Shown here one piece after another: positions 52,366-62,837 of a stretch of DNA of 64,000 bases (position 1 is its first letter; the number at the start of each line of letters is the position of its first letter). The position numbers were made by a program, and so were the translations under genes. A model generated the notes under the pieces. It saw only the letters and a program-made list of their open reading frames with translations. It had not been told where the DNA came from and did no database searches. The stretch comes from Owenia fusiformis (Eukaryota; Annelida; Polychaeta; Sabellida; Oweniidae), in the NCBI GenBank assembly GCA_903813345.2, contig CAIIXF020000010.1, positions 25,508,425-25,572,424 of the forward strand. Direction: 5' to 3'.

Positions 52366-52981
52366 TAAAGGCAATGAACTCATGATGTGAGCCAGTAACT
52401 AAACATATCGCTTCCTCAAAAGTCGTATCAACATAAAATTGATTTTTTCCTATGAAAAGTAACTTAAGCGTAATGATACTTTATTAATTGGAAAACTTTA
52501 AACTTCTGGTATTTAAACTCTCTGCAAAAGAAAGGACTGTTTTTTGCATGTATTGTCATACTTTTTAGATCAGGGAGAGACTAAGAATAAATTAGTCTTG
52601 GCACTTTAAGCATATTTCTATTTGTCGTCGTAGTTTTTGGAGTTAAGCTTTGTATTTTTAGGTGCTACAAGATACAGTCAAAACACAGCTTTCTTATATT
52701 TTATAGATGTGTACGTTAACTACAAAACTACATATGTATATATTTTAGGTTTTCTGAATAATGTCATTTTTCCTTGAAGACAAAACTTAGTAACTAAGAT
52801 TTTTATGTAGTGTTTTTCAGCCAACCCTTATGTAGCCTTTCATTTATGTAAATTTTCAATTATGTAATTTTTTAACGTCTCATATGTTCTACTTATTAAT
52901 CTCCTGAAAAGGCACCTAATTCCCACCATAAACACATAACATTTTAACAAGTTTTCAAGTGTAATAAAGTACTGCAATTAC

Positions 52982-52987
52982 TTTATT
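52982..52987 (-). terminator. Polyadenylation signal AATAAA of the recombinase-like gene
   Basis: The minus strand reads CGAATAAAG about 93 nt beyond the TAG at 53080. The distance fits a short 3' UTR. No other AATAAA lies nearer to the stop. Confidence 0.45.
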
Positions 52988-53070
52988 CGGGTATGTAAAT
53001 GTATAATATATAATGTACAGTGTCCAGTGTCAGAAATGTAAATGTATAATATATATCTACAGTGTCCATG
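52987..53070 (+). repeat. Two-unit tandem repeat in the 3' flank
   Basis: AATGTAAATGTATAATATAT followed by ACAGTGTCCA occurs twice, about 50 bp apart, between the stop codon and the candidate polyadenylation signal of the recombinase-like gene. Confidence 0.55.
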
Positions 53071-53079
53071 CATGTAGAA

Positions 53080-55585
53080 CTAGTCAGAACTGTCAGAGCT
53101 TGTATCCCTCTGGCTGCGCCCTCTCTTGAGACCAGTCCTGAAAGTAGAAAAATATACACATACAGAGTAAATGCATGATTTAATGCATGTTAAAATCCTA
53201 GTTAAATGGAAACGTGGTAATATATATTTTTAAACTGCTACATTAGAATTCTATGTTTACTTACTTCGAGGACGACTTCCGGGCGTCCCCCAGCTCCTTC
53301 AGAGCTCTGCTCCTGTTCCTTAGGGAGGTGGACTTATCATACACTGCTGTTTGCGTGCGTAGAGTGTGGCCCGCCTGCTTGGCCAATCCCATGGATGGTG
53401 CGTCTGTAGGGGTGGTGTCATAATACCTTGATATTCCTAGGTACCTGCACATTGTAATCGTTAAATTGGCTGGCGCATCTACCCCTGAGCTGTTCAGATA
53501 TCGCCCCCACTCCGCATGTATGGCCTTGGCAACACTCTGAAATGATAGGTAAACAATATTTAAGGACAATAATAAACTCACACTGCACATTGAACTTTCA
53601 CTACTAATCTTATCCTAGAGAAGTTTTTACAATAATTCAATTGATGATATTTAATCCACTTACAGAGGTAGTGACGGGCAGACCATCACGCGACACAAAC
53701 ACAATGGTGTTGTTTCTACAGGCCCTACGACAACAGGTGATGTAGGCCTGCACTGCCTTGTGTTGAATGGCTGTCAGCTGGACGTGGGCCTCTTGCGACT
53801 ATGCCGTCTTGTGTTGAGCGATCTTGAAAACAAAGAAAGGAGCTGTCTTATGTTGAGCGGGATTGAAAAACATGTAAAGCCTAGCATAGGTACGGCATTG
53901 TGGGCAAACAAGTACCTCTCCAAAATCTTATGTAGATATTTCATAGTGCTTGGTAGACTAATTGTGTCTTGAATTGCCTACATTAATTTGAAGATACCAC
54001 AAGTTATCAAATAAACTTACTTGGATATCCACGCGGCCATCTTCGAGAACCTTGCCTGCCGCAAACTCAGCCAAGGTCATCCTGGCAAGGTTCCCCCCTC
54101 TCCTGATGTTCTCCGCGGAGAGTACCAGATATTTAAAGTGCATTACGATAACGAGTCGCCTGCTGGCCTGCTATTTTTTCTCCAGTCTCGCCAGCCTCAA
54201 CCAGCGCCCGCAATACCCCCTCCACATGATCTGAAAACAAATGTCATTCATTCCGAGATTATATATTTGAAGAAGAAAGAATATCTTTTTTTTTCATCAA
54301 GAGATTTTATTGCCATTAATCATTAAAAGTACATATCATACATGAGGGACCCAATCGCCAGTGGCAAAGAATATCTTTATCATCACATAAACTTTTTCAT
54401 TGGGAACTGCCTTGGCATAGCAAAAAATAATACATTATTTACCTGAATTTGGGTAGGCTGCGAAGTGACCATCGTCAACCTCATCTTCAGCAACACCCGC
54501 GGCATTTGTCTTCACTTTGACCGACACCTGCTCCTTGGCCAGGTTAGCTGCTGTCGTGCTGAGCTTCGCCTCTATCTGCAGGTGTGCCTCCGAGGTGATG
54601 CTCAGCTCCTGCAGAAGGTCAGCCTCTCCTCTCACCCAGGCAATGAATCTTTTGGTGTTGGACACATACGTCCGCAGCAATCCAGGCGCGATCTTCTTCT
54701 CGCCGACTTGCTGGCGGAGGGGGTGTATTGGCTTGCCGATGTTTCTCAGGTCTTCGACACACTGTCGGCTGAAGCCAGCCAGCACCCGATGTATACCGTT
54801 GGCGAAACTATGCCAACTCCCATCGTGCCTGGCGAGGGACGCACTGTACTTGTCACTCCCCAGGTGACCAGTCTCTTCTCTGTAAGACTGGAAAAACAAA
54901 TGTAATGTTGCTTGTACATCCATTAGACAGACGCAATGAAACTTACTTTACTATCATAAACAACTAACAAAATGACTGGCTAACCTTAAGCACAACATCC
55001 AGACGTTTCACAACCTCATCTGGCACCTCATGCGAACCCAGGGCGACCTCTGCCTGTGACGGTTGGCGCACGGCGTTGTCCAACCAGGTCTTCACCATCG
55101 CCGGGGTGGCTATGTCAGCATGCTTCACCACTAGATGCTGCTTCAGTCTACATGTGACGCTAGTGCAACCCTCCATTGGACACTTGTATCTACAATAAAT
55201 ACAAGTACAATAGTATTTTATCTGGGACGCCGAGGATGCCTTATTATGAAGTGTCATTATTATAAAATTAGTCTGAAATTAATGTACCTTGTCCTGGTGC
55301 TCTGTGGGCGCACATACACCTCGTCCGGGTGGCACTTCAGGTTGGCCTTCGTCTGACAGCACACGGGACACATCGACTGGCCCTTGGGGTTATCACTGTA
55401 AAAGTAGAGAGAACAATAAGTACAATTAGGTAGATTTTCACAGCAGATTTAGTAGAGATTTTTTTATTATTTATTATTACAACATACCTGACGGCTGGCC
55501 TGTTCCGCGATACACCCCTCTTGTATGGTCTTGTACTGGGAAGAGGTGGTGCTGGCCTACCTCTCAGGCTAAGTCCGTCTCTGTG
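53080..55585 (-). CDS. Zinc-finger plus tyrosine-recombinase-like (Crypton-like) gene, 3' eight exons, one frameshift
   Basis: Exons: 55488-55585, 55288-55395, 54985-55189, 54443-54887, 54021-54230, 53664-53798, 53265-53536, 53080-53137 (TAG). All junction phases agree except inside 54021-54230, where one extra T in the run 54135-54137 shifts the frame. Removing one base makes the exon fit both neighbours. The product has a CPVCCQTK cysteine motif, a C2H2-type finger (CPMEGC..H..H), a helical middle part, then NLARMTLAEF, a long helix, TITMCRYLG and AKQAGHTLRTQTAVYD. The Arg, the GH..R and the following Tyr resemble the C-terminal catalytic core of tyrosine recombinases as in Crypton elements; the usual lysine beta-hairpin is not evident. 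Codons are much more GC-rich than the surroundings. It may be a mobile-element gene, a domesticated copy or a young pseudogene. The 5' end is not resolved (see the exon array upstream). Confidence 0.6.
53824..53990. other. Intron between recombinase-like exons
   Basis: Contains a short direct repeat (CTTGTGTTGAGCGATCTTGA and CTTATGTTGAGCGGGATTGA). It copies the sequence next to the 53664-53798 acceptor, so exon-edge sequence has been duplicated here too. Confidence 0.4.
54135..54137 (-). other. Apparent +1 frameshift in the recombinase-like gene
   Basis: Upstream of this T run the exon reads through RYRNAL in the frame set by the preceding exon. Downstream the only open frame is KYLVLSAENIRRGG, which is the frame required by the following exon. 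A single-base expansion explains both. It may be a real lesion or an assembly or sequencing error in a homopolymer. Confidence 0.6.
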
Positions 55586-57041
55586 CTGGAAGAAAAATGA
55601 ATTGATTTATGATATGATTCAATACATACAGCTAGGCACAAAATTAATGTAGACTGACATAAAAACTGAAATGAATGCATAAAATATATGGAGTTAGTAA
55701 CATACCTTGTACTGGGAAGAGGTGATGCTGGTGCTGGCCTACCTCTCAGGCGCGGTCCCGCCGTCTCTTCACTGGAAGAAAAAGGAATTGATTTAAGATA
55801 TGATTCCATACATACAGCTAGGCACAAAATTAATGTAGACTGGCTCGGCAGCCAGCCTGCGGTGCGCTCGTGGATGGGGAGACATGGCATCATCTAGCAT
55901 AAACCGTCATGGACAAATATATTTAAGTAAGAATTTCATCGTTAAAACGTGCATAAAAGTTGGTTTTAGTATATAAATTGCAATTTCAGCGTGAATATGA
56001 ACATAAATACTAATATAATAAACCATGTAACATGACATATAGAAAATGTTCTTACCAGGAGGGGTCCCTAGGCTGGAGCCACTCGGCGGGCGGGGTGAGG
56101 GGGCACAAGAAGACGAAGACAGCGGGTGACGGGGAGCACAGGGGCCACTGGTTTTCTCCTGAGGGGGCAGCGGGGGACAGCGGGGTCCCTAGGCTGGAGC
56201 CACTCGGCGGGCGGGGTGAGGGGGCACCAGGTGACCAAGACAGTGGGGCAGCGGGGGTCAACAAGGATGGCTGCTCTTCTCGGCTAACTGCAATTAAAGT
56301 GTATAATGTGGTCTTTTCTCATATAGATAGACTTCAATGTAAATATATTTAAGTTAGAATTTCATTGATAAAACCGCCATAGACAATATATTTAATTATG
56401 AATTTCATCCTGAAAACATGCATAAGAGTTGGTTTTAGTATATTTCAACGTGAATATGAACATAAATACTGATATAATAAAAACATTCATTAATAATAAT
56501 AATAATATAGACAATGTTTTTACCAGTAGGGGTCCCTGTGCTTGAGCCATGAACACTCGGCGGGCAGGGTGATGGGGCTGAAGACAACGGGGAAGACAGG
56601 GGCCACTGGTCTTCTCGTGAGGGGGCTGCGGCAGTCAGCAAGGACGGCGAAGAAGTTGAGATGGCTTCATTACATACAAGTGTCTTATCTATGATGTTGT
56701 CACATCTAGTTAGAGATATTGAAAGTTTTGGCTTCAAACAGCACTGTATTTTATTTGTGTACTGAAATCCGTCACATCTGCTAATTTTTATGTATGCTCT
56801 TGGTGCTGTCTGTCTGTCTCTTCTCGGCTAACTGCAATTAAAATGTACAATGTGGTCATTTCTCATATAGATAGACTTCAATGTAAATATATTGAAGTAA
56901 GAATTTCAAGTTAAAACCGTCATGGATCAATATATTTAAGTTAGAATTTCATAGTGAAAACATGCATAAAAGTTGGTTTTAGTATATAAATCGCAATTTC
57001 AACGTGAATATGAACATAAATGCTGATATTATATTATATTA
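55452..57041 (-). repeat. Tandem duplication unit 1 (1590 bp) carrying 5' exons of the recombinase-like gene
   Basis: This block recurs at an exact 1590-bp offset from 57042, with only a few mismatches over more than 900 bp. Features at 55488, 55585, 55706, 55771 and 56056 reappear at plus 1590. On the minus strand it holds exon-like segments with good splice sites: 55488-55585, 55706-55771, 56056-56287 (Pro/Ser-rich) and a shorter Pro/Ser-rich segment about 56527-56640. Their intervening sequence is itself repeated at 55900-56040, 56270-56510 and 56820-57040. The exon block thus grew by nested tandem duplications. Which segments are used in mRNA is unknown. Confidence 0.85.
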
Positions 57042-57979
57042 TTTAGTAGAGATTTTTTTTATATTATTACAACATACCTGACGGCTGGCCAGTTCCGCGA
57101 TACACCCCTCTTGTATGGTCTTGTACTGGGAAGAGGTGGTGCTGGCCTACCTCTCAGGCTAAGTCCGTCTCTGTGCTGGAAGAAAAATGAATTGATTTAT
57201 GATATGATTCAATACATACAGCTAGGCACAAAATTAATGTAGACTGACGTAAAAACTGAAATGAATGCATAAAATATATGGAGTTAGTAACATACCTTGT
57301 ACTGGGAAGAGGTGATGCTGGTGCTGGCCTACCTCTCAGGCGCGGTCCCGCCGTCTCTTCACTGGAAGAAAAAGGAATTGATTTAAGATATGATTCCATA
57401 CATACAGCTAGGCACAAAATTAATGTAGACTGGCTCGGCAGCCAGCCTGCGGTGCACTCGTGGACGGGGAGACATGGCATCATCTAGCATAAACCGTCAT
57501 GGACAAATATATTTAAGTAAGAATTTCATTGTTAAAACATGCATAAAAGTTGGTTTTAGTATATAAATTGCAATTTCAGCGTGAATATGAACATAAATAC
57601 TAATATAATAAACCATGTAACATGACATATAGAAAATGTTCTTACCAAGAGGGGTCCCTAGGCTGGAGCCACTCGGCGGGCGGGGTGAGGGGGCACAAGA
57701 AGACGAAGACAGCGGGTGACGGGGAGCACAGGGGCCACTGGTTTTCTCCTGAGGGGGCAGCGGGGGACAGCGGGGTCCCTAGGCTGGAGCCACTCGGCGG
57801 GCGGGGTGAGGGGGCACCAGGTGACCAAGACAGTGGGGCAGCGGGGGTCAACAAGGATGGCTGCTCTTCTCGGCTAACTGCAATTAAAGTGTATAATGTG
57901 GTCTTTTCTCATATAGATAGACTTCAATGTAAATATATTTAAGTTAGAATTTCATTGATAAAACCGTCATAGACAATAT
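57042..57979 (-). repeat. Tandem duplication unit 2, interrupted by a transposon
   Basis: Second copy of the 1590-bp block. It carries exon-like segments 57078-57175, 57296-57361 and 57646-57877 on the minus strand. It breaks at 57979, where the 5.4-kb transposon begins, and resumes at 63359 with the expected sequence up to about 63474, where another repeat has inserted. The near identity to unit 1 implies a recent duplication. Confidence 0.85.
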
Positions 57980-58052
57980 CACCCTGGACGAAGTGATAAG
58001 GTCAAATCAAGTGGCTCTGATTTAGGAAAAAACGATCTTCCTAAAAATAAAC

Positions 58053-61000
58053 ATGGCAGAGCAGGGGTGAGTTTATTTCTTTAAATTATACCCTTTCTTG
58101 GCCACCTGACATGTTCAAACTCGGTACATTGATCCAAGACATATCCACCTCTCTATATATAATATTGTAACGATTAATACTAAGAAACGAAATGAATACG
58201 AATTGAAATAATATATTTTTGTAAATAACCGCAATATTTTTTTTTTATTTTTTTCGAAAAAATGGTAGATACTCTGTTTCAAATGCATTGATATTTGGCG
58301 ATATGATAGTTTATGAACCAGGGAATGTCATATCACCATTATTTTTCTAATACAAGAAGTAATTTACGTCCCTGAGACGAGATTAGATTTATTTTCTGGA
58401 AAAAACGCGGCTCTGATTCCCACAGAATATATGGAAAATACGTGGAATGGATGTCTAATTGATCACTTGTTTACTTTCAGGTGTGTAGGCTTTCAATGCT
58501 ACCATTGTGACGGGAAAACGAAACAATTTAATGCAATAATACAACACTTGATTTTAAAACATCCTGAAAATGAAATGAAAATCAGAAAATTATTAATGTG
58601 AATGGAACGATTAAATTGATAACAAAAAATTTCTCAGATGTGATTCCCAGTGAGATCGAAGCCAGTGGCAAAAAATAGTGATTCAGGATCAGGACTCCAT
58701 GACAATATCAATAGCCCAGTGCAGTACTTGGACAGTGATGTTCCCCATGTATCTAAATGCTCAAAATTAGATATTGACAGTAACAATGAAATGAAATGTC
58801 GTACAACAATGGATAATAACATTGAAAAAGAAAATGAAATTGAAAATAAAATTGAAAATGAAACCACCAATGAAATCACCAATGAAATGAATGATATAAT
58901 AAATTCGTAAAGGCTAGAGTACCGACAATTGTCGGTACTCTAGACTCTGAGGTGGTGGCACGCTAGAGGACCGACACATAAATTGTCGGTACGGGAGATA
59001 TGATGTGTTTACACGCTAGAGGACCGACAAATATTGATTTTCGAATTTTCTGGCGCATGCGCAATGCGCGGGGGGATATTTCAGATATCATACGGATATT
59101 TTGGGAACAAGTGCAAAACCCGGGGAGGGCATTACCAAACCCAGTCAAAAAATGGTAGCCCGGGAACAGGGAATGGTAGTAAACGTTGAAAACCCAATAT
59201 AAAAAACATGAACAAGTAAGACGTTAGAAAGCTATTAATGCAGAGTAAACGGCTATACATATTCTAAACAGACAGGATATTACTCCTGAGTCGATCAGGC
59301 GTAGAAACGGGCGTTTGCTACCCATTAGATAGAAGAAAATAGCTAGAATGTTTTTTATTTGAAGCTTATGGTATGAGGTTCCATATCCATCCGCCAAAAG
59401 GTATGACCCCTATATAGTCCATTTAAAAACCAGTGGTATCGTTCTAAATAACCCATAGTTGGCTTCTAGGGTACCTAGTATGCCACTATTTGGTATCAAA
59501 ATAAAGAGGAGTTCAACTTTCATTTGAATTACGAAAATAGCGATGTAGGTCAAAATAGTTCCGAACGTGAGCATGTTTACTACGCGTTTGCCCGTCATAT
59601 CAGAATTGAGGAAGTGGTAGCAAACGTGAGTTACAATAAACGGACGCTGATATCTCAAAAAGTAACCCGACTCCCTATAATTTGATGTAGGTCAATCGAA
59701 CCCCTATTATATATGGACAGGTGCATTTTGATATATAACACTATGGGGGGTAAGCGTTTCATAGTTGGTCACGAACGCCATATGTGCAAAGTATTGTTAT
59801 GAATTTTCGAATTTGGTGTTGGATTACGGTACTCATACCTTATAGCACAATTTTTGATGGAAGTTGCATTTGGCTCCCTTAGTTAATGGCCACGATTCCA
59901 TCTCGCATGAGAGAGCTACCAAACGCAAAGTAAACAGTGATATATTCCAAATGAGATATTTCTCCTGTGCCATGGCGTAGTAAGGGTAGAGAGCGACGGG
60001 GGCGAAAGCATCCCCTCCCCTAACTGTATATATCGACCCATTAGATAGAACAAGAAAAGAGCTTTAAAATGTTTTTTAATTGAACCTTGTAGGACAATTT
60101 TGATGGAAGTTGAATCAATTTTTGTCGAAATAAATTATGGCTCAATACAAGTTAATGCCTGTGCGATTCCATACTGCAAAAGAAGCACTATGCCCCCCCC
60201 CCTCAAAAGAAAAAAGCAGGTCCTGCCGGGATTCGAACTCGGGACCGAGTGTGTTCGAGTCGTGCTCGCTAACCACGAGGCTACCACGAGGCTGCTAGTA
60301 AAAGTAGTCGATTTATTTAGGTGACGATAGAGTGCCGACAATTGTCGGTACCCTAGCAAATACCCCTGGACAGTCTCCAGTACCGACAATTGTCTGACGT
60401 GTCGCAAAAAGGTGGCGCATTTGTTTTTTAAGGGTATCGCGTGAATGTAACTTTGATTCCCCGGATTATAAGATAATATTCTAATTAAAGTTATATATCA
60501 TTTTAAAGCTGTTTCGATGAAGATTTTAGATCAACTACACTCCGTTCACATTTTTTGCGCGTTCGTTTTTAAAAAAGAGTTTTTTACCAAAACATCTGGC
60601 AAATATCCCATGTTGACACGTTACATTTTGAATTATTTTTCGTCTTTAAACGCTCATAACTCAAACAATTTATGACTATTATACTTATTTTTCGTCTTGA
60701 TAAAGGTAGATGGAAGTTTTATTTCAAAGGATGAATTTTAGTAAGCGTCCCATATTGTGACGTCATAGAGTCTGAAAAATAGAATCTGTTGACAGCGACC
60801 TTTTTTGCTCATTTTTTGGTACCTTCAACTTTTCAGGTGTACATTAAACAAAAAATACGAGATCAATTTTTAATAAATCATACATGATTATTTTGCTCCT
60901 AAACTCTAGTTTATTAACAAATAGTTGATTTTGTTCACAAAAGTATGTGTTTTCTGTTGTATGTGGAAAAGTGGAGGACGAAAGGTTTTCAAAATTCATT

Positions 61001-61830
61001 AAAATAGGGCTAATTTACGCCATTCGCCTATTTTCAAGCACAGCAACACGTATATTTATTTCACCTAAAATATCAATTGATTCGTGTTTTATGATGCTCC
61101 TAGCCCATTAACGATATATATATGATATCAGAGTTACTCGTCTAAAATGTTTTGAGATATAGAGGTAAATGTGGAGGACGAAAGGATTTTCATTTGTGTA
61201 CATTTTTCTCAAAAACGTCACATTCTATCATGTTAAAAGCGAGGATCCTATGGATTACGCCACAAAATGTGTAACAATGCGTGCGCGAGCTTTTTGCGAC
61301 TCTAAAAGTAAAAGTAGTCGATTTATTTATGAAATTGTCGGCTCTCTAGCAAAAACACGTAGTAGCCACTTGCGTACCGACAATTGTCGGTTCTCTATCT
61401 GGCACTACTAGGTGACGATAGAGTGCCGACAATTGTCGGTACCCTAGCAAATACCCCTGGACAGTCTCCAGTACCGACAATTGTCGGTCCTGGAGCCACT
61501 CCGTAATAAATTTGAAATCTTGTCACAGCAATGAAGCACACAGTTCCACAGATGGCAATGCAACGATACAGATGATAGATGAAAATATTGAAGATCTAAT
61601 AAATGAGTTCACCAGTGTGTTACCTGATGTCATTCAACGACTTGCCGACGATGGATCTAAACGCACAATACTTAATTTTTTCAATCTGGTTAAGAATAAC
61701 TCAGCTTCTCAGGCTAAACAAAAGATACAGTAAGGCAAATGATTTGTTCTATAGTAAATGTCCAAGACGATTTACTAAAATAGTGGACATAAACATAATT
61801 CCCATTCATGTGCAATGGCAGTGTAAATAA
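58053..61830 (+). CDS. Transposon-internal five-exon zinc-finger gene (219 aa)
   Basis: Exons 58053-58066 (ATGGCAGAGCAGGG), 58481-58597, 58655-58906, 61529-61729, 61755-61830 (TAA). Every intron is phase 2, and the sum is 660 nt, a complete frame. The start codon lies five bases inside the left TIR. Exon 2 encodes a C2H2-type finger (CYHCDGKTKQF..H..H). Exon 3 is polar and rich in Asn/Glu/Thr, and exon 4 is acidic then helical (DENIEDLINEF...DVIQRLADDG). The last exon has a short basic tail. No DDE, RNase H-like or RAG-like catalytic motif is seen. It looks like the N-terminal part of a transposon protein, or a small DNA-binding protein made by a non-autonomous element. The exon 3 acceptor (CAGTGAG) is the weakest call. 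Function not recognised. Confidence 0.6.
58911..61501. mobile_element. Nested 2.6-kb palindrome-rich insertion with 5-bp TSD (CGTAA)
   Basis: CGTAA stands at 58906-58910 and again at 61502-61506, and the ends between them are imperfect inverted repeats (GGCT..AG.ACCGACAATTGTCGG). The insertion falls exactly at the 5' splice site of the host gene's third intron, and the duplicated CGTAA keeps the GT. It contains at least five perfect copies of the 14-bp palindrome CCGACAATTGTCGG and several degenerate ones. It also holds a tRNA-like segment and no long ORF. Superfamily unknown. Confidence 0.65.
60219..60290 (-). tRNA. tRNA-like sequence (SINE head or tRNA pseudogene)
   Basis: The minus strand has an A-box-like GTGGTTAGCGAGC and a B-box GTTCGAATCC. 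A T arm has one mispair, then CAGGACC and a run of six T, a Pol III terminator. A matching 5' acceptor strand is not found, so this is probably a tRNA-derived relic rather than a working tRNA. Anticodon not assignable. Confidence 0.4.
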
Positions 61831-62006
61831 AGGGGTTGTTTTGACATCCAGATCTTTGGACTTTGCGTTGACAACGGGCATCGTACGTCTAACAAGCTGC
61901 ATGTATCTTAGACTCTTATTTCATCCAAAGGCCACTTCCACATGACTTGATGTAATATAAAGATATTTTCGACGCTTCATAACGGCGATTTTCATAGGAC
62001 ATGACT

Positions 62007-62837
62007 CACAGGCTGGTATCGAAAGATTTGTCCGCTGTGACGGAGCATGCTATTTTTCATAAAAACACTAAGAATATTTCACGATTTATTTTTTAACTCA
62101 CATGTTTCGTTATACCATACAGAATTACTTACTCCATGCAATGGATATATCATTTGCGAGTAACTTTTACTTCTGTTTGAAGTCCAATTACGCTGGGAAG
62201 AAAAGCTATTGAAAATGGCGCCGGAGTATCATACTTCAAAATGTACCATTTCTTGTTTAACTTTCTAATGGCACGATATAGTGACACGATAATATTTACA
62301 CATGGTTTCAGCATAACTATGAAGGTATAAATGAGATGTTGATGTATTTGGTCTTTTTAATTCTTTTATAAAAAATAATGTTTAATTTTTCTGTCCGCTG
62401 TGACGGAGCAGTTGCAAATGTGAACTGTGAAAATGCTCCGTCACAGCGGACAAAAAATATTAATATTATTTTTTATAAAAAAATTAAAAAGACCCAATGC
62501 ATTAATATTTCATTAATACATTCAGAGTTATGGTGAAAACATATGTTAATATTATCGTGTCACTATATCATGCCATTAAAAAATTAAAAGAGAAATGGTA
62601 CATTTTAGAGTTTGATACTCTGGCGCCGTTTTCAATAGATTTTACTCCTAGCGTTATTGGACTTCAAACAGAAGTGAAGGTTACACGCAAATGATATATC
62701 CATTGCATGGAGTAAGTAATTATCTTTGATATAACGAAACATATGAGTTAAAAAATAAATCGTGAAGCATTCTTAGTGTTTTTATGAAAAATAGCATGCT
62801 CCGTCACAGCGGACAAATCTTTCGATACCAGCCTGTG
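62007..62837. mobile_element. 831-bp foldback element with 5-bp TSD (TGACT)
   Basis: The two halves are near-perfect inverted copies meeting at about 62422. The termini read CACAGGCTGGTATCG inward on both sides, and TGACT flanks both ends (62002-62006, 62838-62842). The motif TTTGTCCGCTGTGACGGAGC occurs near both ends and on both sides of the centre. A terminal fragment of the same family lies at 41901-41962. No ORF; a non-autonomous MITE/foldback. Confidence 0.85.

Noticed and set aside
54465-54905. 146- and 116-codon plus-strand frames
   Set aside because: Antisense shadows of the GC-rich recombinase-like exon 54443-54887, which has matching splice phases on the minus strand.
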